This document shows positions 21,930 to 34,164 of a stretch of 64,000 bases of DNA, piece after piece. The DNA comes from Eunapius fragilis (taxonomy: Eukaryota; Porifera; Demospongiae; Spongillida; Spongillidae), in the NCBI GenBank assembly GCA_963681505.1, contig OY811979.1, positions 3,693,711 to 3,757,710 of the forward strand, given 5' to 3'. Numbering within the stretch: the stretch's first letter is position 1; each line of letters starts with the position of its first letter. The notes under the pieces are model-generated. The model was not told where the DNA came from. It searched no databases and was given only the letters and a program-made list of their open reading frames with translations. The position numbers and the translations under genes are program-made.

Positions 21930-23931
21930 TTTAGCAAACACAACCCGAGGTTTAAGCTAGCCAGTGATCAGAACCATCTGAGAACTTGTTTGACAAGACT
22001 ACTGCTAGTCAATAAGATTTCGCATCACATGATAATGTGATAGGTAGACTGGGATTAAAGTGAACCAACACTGTTTCTGATGCCATCAAACGTTTCACCT
22101 TTCCAAAAGCTAAGTTACACTCCTTGTCGAAGCCCATTTAACATCTGCCCGTAATAAATGATGTAATTGTGCTAACTGCTGTGGCAAGTTCGGTAAAAAT
22201 CTGTGATAGTACTTTACCATTCCCAGGAATGTTCTAAGCTGACTCACATTGTTAGGCGAGAGCAATTCCACCACTGCTTGCTCTCTCTCTCTGGCATTTT
22301 ACGCAGTCCTTTTGCATCAATTCGGAACCTGCAATGTTCTATCTCCCGCTGGAAAAACTTTTTGTTAATGGTGCGGTTGTACTCATTCAAGCACCCTAAA
22401 ACCTCATCTGACTCGCTGCCACAGTACAGGTGCAGACGTAATACCAAATGCCAAGCGATTAAAGCTATACAACCCTTTGGTCCACCTTGAGACATGGGTT
22501 CACGGTGGTCTTGAAATCTCCACATGTACGCGCCGTCCTACTCAGGGTAGTTAAGGCTGCCTCACAAGAAAAATCATGTTAACATGCTGTCAACATTCAT
22601 GTTCGTAATTACATCATTATGACGTTATGTCATTCTATACGTTTCGGTCTTCACTTAGCGCAAGGACACTATTTCAGTATCGTATTCATACACTGTTGCT
22701 ACGTTACAGTGGTCTAGAGCAAAACGTACAGGAAATGGAAAAAATCGCACAATGGACTAGCGAAAAGAGCGTGCAGCTGCCTAGCAATACAAATTTGGCG
22801 GGTGGTTATATTTTAATAACCACTGTACTTTGTATGGGAATATCGGAAATTCAAAACGCGGGGATGAAAACGCAGCTCGCAGGTAAATTTATTCGGCCAG
22901 GCAAGCTCCTCTAGGGTTCTAGTTATTCACTGCGACTGGATATTTCGATAACTGCATACGGTATCGAAGATGTATCGTATTTCGTACAAGTCGACGGCCA
23001 TTTTGACCCTTGTTAACGTTTGTTGTGATAAAACCAAGCAAAGAATTTCCTGCATCCAGTCGATTTAGTGTGTGAGAGCATAAGGAGATTGTTTGTAGCC
23101 AATTAGCTTATTAAAATTTGTATCGCAACATCCCGCCTACAGCCGTATTTGTTTACATAGCCGTTTTCCAAAGAGTTACGTACGATAGGTGTGTTAAAGA
23201 ACATACAACATAGCTATTAGAAGTAGCAGTATTTAACACACATATTCACATCAAGTTTTAAGCAAGTGGATGGTTCTTGCGTGAAATATAACTTTTTGGT
23301 ACTAGCCGCCATTTTGTATGACGTAAAATTATTTGGTGGCAGCCTTAACTACCCTGAGTATCTGCTTTTGGAGCTACCGCTACTGGAGAAGGACTTTCAC
23401 TCCAAGTGACAGGGTTTAATGCTCCCTCCTGTACCATCCTTTCAATTTCCCCCTCCACCTTTTCCTGCAAACTGTAAGGAATCGGATGAGCCATCTCCAT
23501 AAACATGGGAGATGTGCCCTCCCTCAGCACTAAGCGACCCTTAATTTTAGTTCCAATGATGTCCCGCATAATTGGAGGGTTATTTGTTTATGATTGACTA
23601 TCATTTGCCGTGTTTCCATTTGTGGAACAGTACAGTCGTCGATCTGGTGCCAATCGATAGGGACTTTTGACAACCAATCTCTCCCCATCAACTGTGGTCC
23701 ATTCCCTTCCACAGCTAAGAGGGACAATGAAACGCAAATCTTCCTCTTCTGCACGGTAATTTTTAGGCATCCTTGAGGGGATATCCGCTCTCCTGTATAC
23801 GTTTTTAGTTTAATATGGGTGTTCTTTAGAGGTAGATCCTTGTATTGGCAAGGCGTTTTTTCTGTTGTCATGGAGAGTGTTAAGGGTGGTGTTGTGGAGT
23901 GTGCTAGGGGTAGTGCTGCGGAAAGTGTCAA
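21930..23931 (-). pseudogene. Decayed Ty3/gypsy pol (protease end, reverse transcriptase, RNase H)
   Basis: The minus-strand order is that of gypsy pol. At 23931-23590 the protease C-terminus reads KLKTYTGERISPQG and then GNGPQLMGRDWL. At 23569-23361 the reverse-transcriptase N-terminus reads EKVEGEIERMVQEGALNPV. At 22540-22130 the reverse transcriptase continues with CGDFKTTVNP, then RIDAKGL, then NNVSQLRTFLGMVKYYHRF. At 22110-21935 RNase H reads VLVHFNPSLPITLSCDA. Frame changes near 23550, 22500 and 22230, plus stops in the RNase H part, show it is dead. It is split by the TA-flanked element at 22541-23358. No LTR was identified. The Pol match is by recognition of conserved motifs, not by search. 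Confidence 0.85.
22541..23358. mobile_element. 818-bp TA-flanked element nested in gypsy reverse transcriptase
   Basis: Perfect terminal inverted repeats of 21 bp (starting CTCAGGGTAGTTAAGG and ending in its complement) are bordered on both sides by TA (22539-22540 and 23359-23360). Removing the element and one TA restores an uninterrupted reverse-transcriptase frame (...VAVAPKAD, then GTARTCGDF...), which confirms the boundaries. No transposase is recognised inside; the plus open frame 22627-22914 has no known motif. The TA duplication suggests a Tc1/mariner-related, non-autonomous element. Confidence 0.9.
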
Positions 23932-24020
23932 GGGTGGTGCTGTGGAGGGTGTTGCGGGAAGGGTGGTGCTGGTGTCGTGCAGGGTGCTAAGACTGGTGCT
24001 GTGGAGAGTGCAACGTCATT
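23862..24020. repeat. Imperfect roughly 30-bp minisatellite
   Basis: About five diverged copies built on GTGTCAAGGGTGGTGCTGTGGAG. It sits between the gypsy fragment and the 19-bp satellite. Confidence 0.65.
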
Positions 24021-24079
24021 GTCTCCAGCAGTGAATGGAAGGGAATAATGTTAAGAGAACTCCAATTCCAATTCATCGT

Positions 24080-27000
24080 TCGATGAAGCAAGAGGAAGGG
24101 GGTACCATGAGGGGGCACCATGAGAGGAACTGGGTACCATAAGAGGAAGGGGGTACCATGAGTGGAAGGGGGTACCATGAGAAGAAAGGGGTACCATGAG
24201 AGGAAGGGGGTAATATGAGAGGAAGGGGTACCATGAGAGGAAGAGGATACCATGAGGGGGCACCATGAGAGGAACTGGGTACCATGAGAGGAAGAGGGGA
24301 CCATGAGAGGACACCATGACAGGAACGGGGTACCATGAGAGGAAGAGGGGACTATGAGAGGAAGGGGGTACCTTGAGAGGAAGGGGGTACCAAGAGGGGG
24401 TACCTTGATAGGAAGGGGGTACCAAAAATGGGTACCATGAGAGGAAGGGGGTACCATGAGATGAAGGGGGTACCATGAGAGGAAGGTGGTACATTGAGAG
24501 GAAGGGGGTACCAAGAGGGGGTACCATGAGAGGAAGGGGGTACCATGAGAGGAAGGGGGTACCATGAGAGGAAGGGGGTACCATGAGAGGAAGGGGGAAC
24601 CATGAGAGGAAGGGGGTACCAAGAGAGGATGAGGGTACCATGTGAGGAAGGGTTTACCATTTGAGGAAGGTGGTACCATAAGAGGAGCAGGGTACTAGGA
24701 GAAGAAGGGGGTACCATGAGAGGAAGGGGCTACCATGAGAGGAATGGGGTACCATGAGCATAAGGGGACGCCATGAGAGGGCACCATGATAGGAAGGGGG
24801 TACCAAGAGGGGGTACCATGAGAGGAAGGGGGTAACATGAAAGGTAGACAGTACCATGAGAGGAGAGGGGTACCATATAATGATAGGGGGTACCATGAGT
24901 GGAAGGGGGTACCATGAGAGGAAGGGGGTACCATGAGAGGAAGGGGTTACCATGAGAGGATGGGGGTACCAAGAGAGGATGAGGGTACCATGTGAGGAAG
25001 GGTTTACCATTTGAGGAAGGTGATACCATGAGAGGAACGGGGTACTAGGAGAAGAAGGGGGTACCATGAGAGGAAGGGGCTACCATGAGAGGAATGGGGT
25101 ACCATGAGCATAAGGGGACGCCATGAGAGGGCACCATGATAGGAAGGGGGTACCAAGAGGGGGTACCATGAGAGGAAGGGGGTAACATGAAAGGTAGACA
25201 GTACCATGAGATGAAGGGGTACCATGAGATGAAAGGGCTAATATGAGAGGAAGGGGTTACCATGAGAGGACGGGGGTACCATGACAGGAAGGAGGTACCA
25301 TGAGAGGAAGGGGATACCATGAGGGGCACCATGAGAGGAAGGGGTACCATGAGAGGAAGAGGGGACCATGAGAGGAAGGGGGTACCTTGAGAGGAAGGGG
25401 GTACCAAGAGGGGGTACCATGATAGGAAGGGGGTACCTAAAAGCGGTACCATGAGATGAAGGGCTACCATGAGAGGTAGAGAGTTCCTTGAGAGGAAAGG
25501 GGTACCAAGAGGCGGTACCATGAGAGTAAGGGGATACCATGAGAGGAAGGGCGTAACATGAGAGGTAGACAGTACCATGAGAGGAAGAGGGGATACCATA
25601 AGAGGAAGGGGGTACCATGAGTGGAAGGGGATACCACGAGAGGAAGGGAGTACCATGAGAGAAAGGGGGTAATATGAGAGGAAGGGGTACCATGAGAGGA
25701 AGAGGATACCATGAGGGGGCACCATGAGAGGAACTGGGTACCATGAGAGGAAGAGGGGACCATGAGAGGAAGGCGGAACCATGATAGAAAGTAGGTACTA
25801 AGAGGGGGTACCATGAGAGGAAGGGGGTACCATGAGAGGAAGGGGGTACCATGACAGGAAGGAGGTACCATGAGAGTAAGGGGGTACGTTGAGAAGAAGG
25901 GGCTACCATGAGAGGATGATTGTACTCCCTACCTCTCATGGTACCCCCAACCTCTCATGGTACCCCCTTCCACTCATGGTACCCCATTCATCTCATGGTA
26001 CCCCCTCTCATGGTACCCTCCTTCCTCTCATGGTACCCCTTCCACTCATGGTACCCCATTCATCTCATGGTACCCCTTCTCATGGTACCCCCTTCCTCTC
26101 ATGGTACCCCCTCTCATGGTACCCCCTTGCTCTCATGGTTCCCCCTTCCTCTCATGGTTCCCCCTTCCTCTCATGTTACCACCATTCCTCTCATGGTAGC
26201 CCTTTCCTCTCATGGTAACCCCTGTTGGTACCCCCTTCCTCTCATGGTACCTCCTACCACTCATGGTACCCCCTTCCTCTCATGGTACCCCTTTCTTTTC
26301 ATGGTACCCCCTTCCAATCATGGTACCCCCTCTTGGTACCCCCATCCTCTCATGGTACCCCCTTCCTCTCATGGTCCCCTCTTCCTCTCATGGTACCCCG
26401 TTCCTCTAATGGTACCCCCTTCCTCTAATGGTACCCCCTTCATCTCATGGTACCCCTTTTTTCTCATGGTACCCCGTTCCTCTAATGGTACCCCCTTCAT
26501 CTCATGGGACCCCTTTCCTCTCATGGTTCCCCCTTACTCTCATGGTACCGCCCTCGTCTTATGGTACCCCCTCCTCTCATGGTACCCCCTTCCTCTAATG
26601 GTACCCCCTTCATCTCATGGTACCACCTTCCTCTTATGGTTCCCCCTTACTCTCATGGTACCCCCCTCGACTTATGGTACCCCCTTCCTCTCATGGTACC
26701 CCCTTCCTCTCATGGTACCCCATCTTGGTACCCCCTTCCAATCAAGGTGCCCCCTCTTGGTACCCCCTTTCACTCATGGTACCCCCTTCCTCTCATGGTA
26801 ACCCCCTCTTGGTACCCCCTTCCTCTCATGGTGCCCCCTCATGGCATCCCCTTCCTCTCATGGTACCCCCTATATCTCATGTTAGCCCCCTCCTCTCATG
26901 GTACCCCCTTCCTCTCATGGTACCCCCTTCCACTCTTGGTACCCCGTTCATCTCATGGTACCCCCTTCCTCTCATGGTACCCCCTTCCTCTCATGGTACC

Positions 27001-28060
27001 CCCTCTTTGTACCGCCTTCCTATCATGGTACCCCCTCTTGGTACCCCTTTCCTCTCATGGTACCCCCTTTCTCTCATGGTACCCCCTTCCTCTCATGTTA
27101 CCCCCCTCCGATCATGGAATCCCCTTCCTCTCATGGTACCCCCTTCCTCTCATGGTACCCTCTTCCTCTCATTGTACCCCCTCTTGTTACCCCCTTCCTA
27201 TCATGGTGCCTCCTTCCTCACATGGTACCCCTTTCCTCTCATGGTAACCCGTTTCTCTCATGGTGCCCCCTCGTGGTATCTTCTTCCTCTCATGGTACCC
27301 CCTTCCTCTCATGTTACCCCTCTCCTCTCATGGTACCCCCTTCCTCTCATGGTTCCCCCTTACTCTCATGGTATCCCCCTCGTCTTATGGTACCCCCTTC
27401 CTCTCATGGTACCCCCTTCCTCTCATGTTACCCCCCTCCTGTCATGGTACCCCCTTCCTCTTAAGGTACCCCCCTTCATCTCATGGTACCACCTTCCCGT
27501 CATGGTTCCCCCTTACTCTCTAGGTACCCCCCTCGTCTTATGGTACCCCCTTCCTCTCATGGTACCCCCTTCCTCTCATGGTACCCCATATTGGTACCCC
27601 CTTCCACTCATGGTACCCCATCTTGGTACCCCCTTCCGATCAAGGTGCTTCCTCTTTGTCCCCCCTTCCTCTCATGGTACGCCGTTCCTCTCATGGTGCC
27701 CCCTTCTTCTCATGTTAGCCCCCTACTCTCATGATTCCTCCTTCCTCTCATGGAACCCTCTTCCTCTCATGGTACCCCATTCCTCTCATGGTCCCCCTTC
27801 ATAGTCCCCCCTTTCTTTCATGGTACCACCTTCCTCTCATGGTAACCCTTTTGGTACCCCCATCCTCTCATGGTGCCTCCTTCCTCTCATGGTACCCACT
27901 TCCTCTCATTGTCCTCTCTTCCTCTCATGGTACCCCGTTCCTCTCATTGTGCCCTCTCATGAAAATCCCCTTCCTCTCATGTTACCCCCCTCCTCTCATG
28001 GTACCCCCATCCTCTCATGGTACCCCTTTCTTCTCATGGTACCCCCTTTTCTATCTTCAT
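24080..28060. repeat. 19-bp satellite (about 4 kb) with mid-array inversion
   Basis: Roughly 200 units of GGTACCATGAGAGGAAGGG or its complement. From about 24080 to 25915 the G-rich strand is on top; from about 25930 to 28060 the C-rich strand is on top, so the array is an inverted pair with its switch point at 25915-25930. Each consensus unit carries the palindrome GGTACC. A higher-order duplication of period about 350 bp is visible: variant units at 24621-24870 recur at 24971-25215. Because 19 is not a multiple of three and the unit lacks stops on one strand, all three frames stay open for hundreds of codons with a 19-residue period; these frames are not genes. Confidence 0.97.
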
Positions 28061-28163
28061 AGCGATTCTTCGAATATAAAAGTTGTTGATCGCTAGGCCT
28101 GTAATTTGACGTCATCGTTTTACGCTGGCGTATGATTTAGACAGTCTCAAGTGTGTTCCGATA

Positions 28164-28381
28164 ATGGTCTACAGTGATTATACAAAAATAGGATACTTTT
28201 TTACCATCAGAAAGGGTACAACGCTCCTACCATACATCAGCGATTAGTATCAGAGGGTATTTCAGAGCGTTTTTCATGTACGCGTGAAAACATTCACCGG
28301 TTACTGCAGCGCTTCGAAGTTAGTGGTGTGATTCATCGCCAGCAAGGATCAGGGCGTCTGTCGTCGATCACGGCTGTTTGA
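28164..28381 (+). pseudogene. Tc1/mariner-type transposase N-terminal fragment
   Basis: From ATG 28164 the sequence reads MVYSDYTK. After a frame change near 28195 it continues as HQKGYNAPTIHQRLVSEG, then CTRENIHRLLQRFEVSG and GSGRLSSIT, stopping at TGA 28379-28381. That is the paired helix-turn-helix DNA-binding part of Tc1-like transposases (GSGRPSKIT-type end). The catalytic DDE part is absent. It sits directly after the satellite. Confidence 0.65.
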
Positions 28382-28467
28382 GGCTGGACATTTAGTTTGA
28401 TAATTAGAGCGTTACGGTATATGGTGTAGAAATCATGGCGGTTAGCCTCATTATCGACACCATATGT
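28382..28467. other. Short spacer before hAT element A
   Basis: Unique sequence ending in the 5-bp target site TATGT (28463-28467). Confidence 0.5.
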
Positions 28468-28771
28468 CATAGGCGGCGGAAGGTGAATAAACCTGGGGGG
28501 GGGGGGGCGGAATTGTAGCGTAAATCAGAGGTGGGGTCTTTAATTATTGCCGATTTTTCCGTTCGGCGATCTAACCCGCACGCTCTCTCGCTTTCTTTAC
28601 AATGTAAATGTACATGTAAATGACTGTGCAAGTACCCTCGCATGCAAAATATAATTTTCATTTTTAACATGTACATGCATATGTATTACGAAAATTCTCC
28701 AAAATATGTCTTTCTCCTCTCATTAGCTGCAATGAAGTCTTGGGCTATAGCAGTCAAATCAATTGCATCAG

Positions 28772-30001
28772 TCATCTTTTGTGACTATGGAGTAAGAGAA
28801 TGTTATTCATTCTACATTGAGACATTGTTGATCTCAAGTAGGATTTCAACCTTCTTAATGACGAAAAAGATCTTTCTGCAGTAGCAGTTGTTATCGGAAT
28901 TATCATAAATATTTTAACTAACGTTACCACTTCTGAAAATACACCCAATGTTAAAGGTAAAGACGATAGTATTTCAGCAATCGTTGAGACACTGCTAATA
29001 TTTTTAAGGTGCATGAATGTGGGCGTAGATTTAAGTTCCTTTATTAAATCGGGAAGCATTTTTAACTGCCTTTGTAATTTAGAAGGATCGAGATCTCTTT
29101 CATAAAATTTTAGCAGTTCACTGTAATTTGTAATGAACCAGGTACATCCCAATTCGCAGCTTCTAAAATAAGTCTTTCTATTGCAAGTGGTATTTGGAGG
29201 GAGGGTTGGTCAAATCTTCTATTTAATTCATTGACTACAACATCGATCACTTCAAAATTTATCTTCCTATAATATTCTAAAGGGGTTTCAAAAACATGAG
29301 GTTCACTGTCACTATCAATTCTTCTTGGTGGCCTCCTAGCACGATGCAGACATGGTTGATTTGATAATAGGTTTGAATCGTTCAGGCAGTTTTCATAAAA
29401 CAAATTGTATGCCTCGTCTGTGCGGTGCCTCTGCAAACATCTACATGCCACATTCACTTGTCCTACAGCATCTTGCAACATGATATTTTTGCTTTGAAGA
29501 AACAATGATACTACTTCTGTTATTGCAAATACAAGATGGACATAATCTGAAACCGACACATTTTGAGACATCTGTGCTACTATCATCAATAGAGCTAATG
29601 CAGCAAAGAGAACAGCAACCATCTTACATTGCATGCATACAGTCAACATGTAACCTCTATACCTTGTTAGATCATCATTATTGATTGATACCATTGATGG
29701 TGAAGGTGGAGAGATGGATCTTGCGCTTCTACACAAATCACTTACTGTTTCACAAGTATTATGTTCATGTGAGGGACCTTGGTTATGTTGAAGATTGGGT
29801 GTGCATTAAGGTAATGCTAATAACACACCTTGTTGGTCCTGATCATGTTGCACCATGTTATCAGTATCACTGTCTTGGTCAATGCCTTTGTATACAACGA
29901 TACAAAGGCATTGACACACATGCACACACACAGACACACATGCACACACAGACACACATGCACACACGCACATGCGCACGCACACACATGCACACACACA
30001 T

Positions 30002-30062
<61 letters not shown>

Positions 30063-30277
30063 ACCTGCATAATACATTTTTGAAATGGCAATTTTAGTAC
30101 CTTTTTTACGACTGGGAGTGGATGAAGATGAATCATCTGCACACTGGCTGTGAATGCCTAGAAACATGACAGCATAGTAAAGGCATTTCTAATGGTATGT
30201 CATGATATCAATCAGATGTGAATACCTGTACAACTCTTCTTAGAAAAGAATGAGCTGATGCTTTGCTGACGTTTCAT
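28772..30277 (-). pseudogene. hAT transposase (ZMYM-type), internally deleted and frameshifted
   Basis: Phase-consistent minus exons are 30226-30277 (MKRQQSISSFFSKKS), 30101-30157, 29829-29885 and a long exon from 29777. The N-terminal linker is acidic and Ser-rich, as in ZMYM1-like hAT proteins. It then runs straight into the C-terminal third (KMVAVLFAALALL...), so the central catalytic region is missing. At about 29115-29150 a one-base frame change separates NELNRRFDQPS...AANW from SELLKFYERDLDP. The final frame ends in TTATAERSFSSLRRLKSY, the classic hAT dimerisation motif, and stops at 28772. The element is therefore non-autonomous. The second intron contains a long CA tract. Confidence 0.75.
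29911..30060. repeat. CA microsatellite in hAT intron
   Basis: A compound CACATG/CACACA tract followed by pure CA, lying between the exons 29829-29885 and 30101-30157 of the hAT pseudogene. Confidence 0.9.
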
Positions 30278-30815
30278 CTCTGTCACTCTCTTCAGGAGTA
30301 ATTCAGCAGAACTCTGAAGAAGTTGTAGCCACTTTGCAGTCTGCTAACTGTACACCGTTGCAAGGAAACTTCGTATCACTGTACAGCAGATCGATGCCCA
30401 GACTAGAGACATCATTAATTTTATTGCTACAAATTCTACAGCGCCAATATGTACTAGCATAAAAGCAACGATTATGCTTACAGAGCTCAGTTGAGAAAGA
30501 GAATTAGATGACTAAGACGATCAAGCACTGCAGTGCTGCTGAGAACGGGTGGTTGTGAAGTAAGAACAACGTCAAGATTCAAAGAAGCATGCCAATCGCC
30601 GGATTATACCGTTAATTAGAATCAAACGCTGTAAATTAAAATACCCTGCCGATATGCAATTTTAATTTGTTGCAGTCACGAGTTTTCCAGTCAGCCTTAA
30701 AATCTGGGGGGGCGGAATGATGCTTCCGCCCCCCCCCCCCCCCCCCCCCCCCCCTATGGCAAAAGTGGGGGGGCTAAAGCCCCCCAGCCCCCCCGGTTCC
30801 GCCGCCTATGTATGT

Positions 30816-33800
30816 TCAACGATGTGCCTTGCAAGATGCTTACATCTGGTGTTATTATAAACGTATAATATGCAGTAGTACCAGCAATCATCTGGCTTCA
30901 AGACACACACCTGAAACGATAAATTACGCTTTCCAATTAATACACGCGCCACGTTTTCATAGGCATATGAGGTATGGCACGATCGAATAGGTATGAAAGA
31001 TGCGCGAATTGCACATAGCTGCCAAATTTCCTACATATAAATTTGACATACAGGAGATGTGAAAGCTTCAAGTTGTTGGTTTATGTCGTCCACTAAGCGC
31101 GGCCGACTGTTTTCGGCCTGAAAGGGCTGCCTGTTTTCTATGAATAATCATGACAAGTACAATGGAGTACCATCGCCAACACGTTCAGCTGCATTGTAGA
31201 GTGTGAAAAACGCATGTCTTATAAGAGAGCAAGTAAAAATGACACCATATGCAAGTACTCAGGCCTTGCATGGTGTGGCATTTCACTCTGAGGAGGATGC
31301 AGCCATGTATCCCCAAAGCCCAGCTAATAGTGTAGCTCCTGCAAGCAATGACCTCAAATGCTAGTATCAAATGGCATTCATAAGAGTAAGATGATAATGC
31401 ATATTAATTGTCATTGACCAGTAAATATGATGCTATGCTTATACACGGGTTTTGTAACACTTCATGCCCTCAACTGGTGGAAAGGAGTGGTTCACAAGGC
31501 CAGCTAATTAATTCAGTGTGCTATTAAGCCTTAAAAGTACAACAGCACTATTTCACACCCCAACATTTAATGCTCTTGTCAATCTGTACGATTGCAGGTG
31601 ACAAACTTTCATGTCAATTCTACAGTATTTGTTGTGCCCTCTCTTGTGCTTATGTTTATAGAGAGGTAGGCAGCTTCTGGAGCTGCATCAAGCAAATGTA
31701 TTTGAAGTTGTATAATACATCCCTATTGTTATGACACAGCATTACCCCCTAGATACCTAGCTTGGTATTAAGCATTGTAGCAGAGTGAAAGGTCCAGGGA
31801 CATCAGACGGCTATAGCTGATTTTTGAAGTCAAAAATCAGCTATAGCCGGATGTTCTGATATGCATATGACATCTTAGACCCTAGCAATATCGACAATGG
31901 CACAAAACTAGTCAAAGAATAGCTTGACTCTTCCTTACATGCATGTCTGTTAGGGAATATCCACAAACCTTAGCAACCACATCAGTCGGCATGACAACAC
32001 TTTAATGACGGTCTCCGGAGTGTACCTTGTGCATAACTTAGGGACTAACTACTTGAGAATTAAAATCTATTAAGTGATCAGTGATCAAAATAGGAAGCAT
32101 TCATTGGTGGAATCAGGGATTACGGTGAGTGCAGAACAATAATCACAGCTGGCCTAGCAATCATTTGGCATTAGCTATGCAACACCCATAAAAAATCTAC
32201 TGCTAAAAACAACTTTGCACTTACTTATACATACATGCATGTAAATGGTACGTAAGGCTTCTACTACAAACTAAATCTCCAGGGAGAGGTCAGATGCAAG
32301 AAACCTCAAAGGGGACAGGTTGAGATAGCTCTCCATTTTCATTCTTCTGGCAGAAAGAAGGTACAAGAAGACACCTGTATATGTTCCACATTGATGGAAA
32401 AGCTACTGGGTGCACGGATAGCTTAAATAAGATGATATTTATAAATCAACTTGCTATACATAGGTAGGCTCACCCTGCATGACAACTAAATCCCCAGTGA
32501 TGAAGTACATGGTATGGATCAAGCTTGGACCTCTGCAAGGATAGAGAGGCACAATAATTTGTACTATACACTGCAGGTATAACTTGATCTTTATCAGGCA
32601 CTGAATCAGGTACTATGTACCCCAAATCATTGGAATATCAAAACACCATGCATTTCCATCACTAAAGTTGCATGTCAACGACCTACCAGGTTTCACACCT
32701 GACACCTTGCACTCACTGTAAACGTTAGTTATCGAATAATACATCTGATTCAACAGCATTGAAACCGAATGCCAGTATGAATGCTGCATGACTTTATAAC
32801 CTTTAGCTCTTAATGCCATTGCCCTAGTTAACATCATCTTCATTACATGCACTTAGCTTGTAGAAAAGTGTCAGGGTTCAGTCAGTCTCCTTCCGGCTTG
32901 CAGAACAAGGAGACAAATCCACGTATGCATGCATAATTACATGCACAGAATAACATATGCCTATGTATAAGATGCAGTTGCAGGACTACAATGCAGTGTG
33001 TGATGAAGCACCTTATCAACATCATTTCACAAGATGTGGCAGCAATACCACAATCAACGAAGATTGAATTTCAGGACTATACCTATCGTTGTGCTTGACA
33101 CGGCATTAAAACTCTTGTAAAATCAGCGATATTTGACGATCTGCAGCGCCATCATTTCAGCCGGCCGCACTTAGTTTATACGCTGTCTAGGTAGTCTTAA
33201 CCTTCCGCTACCTATAATCACGCTTAGCTTTTTCCTAGGAAAATTGGCAGTGGTCCACTGTTCACTTCTTTGTGGAGGATATCCAACTGAGGTACTCGGC
33301 TTGCGAGCGCTATAGCTAGCGGGCGCTACAGAGTTGTGGCATAAAATTTATATGATGGATAGATAAATAGTATGTCTATACTAGAATGGCTGTTACATGT
33401 CGGTGCAACATTTACAGTCCACGGCTGTTACATTACATTGAAATTTGGACAACAGGTCCTCGCCCACTATGAATTTTAAGTACCTAGCAACAGGGCTCAT
33501 TACTTCCATAGCAACAACTATAGGTTAAGAGAGGCCTGTGTACATGAAGATATCGTCGGATTTTTCACATAAAGCGCAACCTACATATGCAGTAAGGACT
33601 TCTCCACCCGACAGTGCTAATTTCTAGCAATGATACCTTGGCGAACACGTGCCACACTGCCAAACGCTCACGAGGTCTTAACGGGTGCGGTCAACGGTGC
33701 TTATGTTTTCTAAAAATTGCTCTTATATTTTTCGACAGGAAACGCCTTGAACAAAGTAAAGGGTTTGATCTTGCGTTTCAAGTAGCTTTTACGTTGCTAC

Positions 33801-34164
33801 GCGGCTTCGTCTGTCCATTATAGTCGGTTGAAATATGGCGCCATTTTGGGTTCTCTAATGACGCGCCTCCTGTCGATATGAGAGAGTTATGTATTCCTTC
33901 TTCTTTTATTAGGCGGTGGTACTGCAGCTGACATGTGTGATGAAATGTTAAGGTAATGGTCTTGCAAAATGTTTTTAAGCCAAGCAATAGTATTTCTGAT
34001 TCCAGTGTAGGTGCGTTTTGACGAATTGAATTTAGCATGCATGGTTAAGCACCTTGCTCCCCCATTAGAACAACAGTGATATGTAGATTCCCATTCCAAC
34101 ATGTGCATGGTCCACACTTGATGGCCTGATTTATTAGGAATAGCTCACAAAAATTACATTAATG
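30816..34164. other. Long non-coding stretch
   Basis: About 3.3 kb with no supported gene on either strand. The open frames are short and have no splice or motif support. The only clear structure is the hairpin at 31809-31848. Confidence 0.5.
31809..31848. repeat. Perfect 19-bp-arm hairpin
   Basis: GGCTATAGCTGATTTTTGA is followed by a two-base loop and its exact complement. Flanking bases (ATCAGA outside both arms) extend the symmetry loosely. It is too short and isolated to call as a known RNA. Confidence 0.8.

Larger units (their letters stand above)
28468..30810. mobile_element. hAT element A, 5-bp target duplication, internally deleted
   Basis: The termini are CATAGGCGGCGGAA (28468-28481) and its exact complement (30797-30810), a 14-bp inverted repeat. 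They are flanked by the direct repeat TATGT at 28463-28467 and 30811-30815. The 2343-bp element carries poly-G (about 28495) and poly-C (about 30731) runs near its ends and a minus-strand hAT transposase remnant. Most hAT elements make 8-bp duplications; a 5-bp group (hAT5) is described. Elements B (58849) and C (61606) show the same end type and the same duplication length. Confidence 0.85.

Noticed and set aside
24080..28060. Many long open frames of 80-395 codons with MVPPSSHGTPFLSWYP-type repeats on both strands
   Set aside because: They arise from a stop-free 19-bp satellite read in three frames; the peptide period is 19 residues, exactly the unit length, and frames switch strand where the array inverts.
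29886..30100. CRISPR-like or regulatory array in the CACATG repeats
   Set aside because: It is a compound microsatellite without spacers and sits in a eukaryotic intron.
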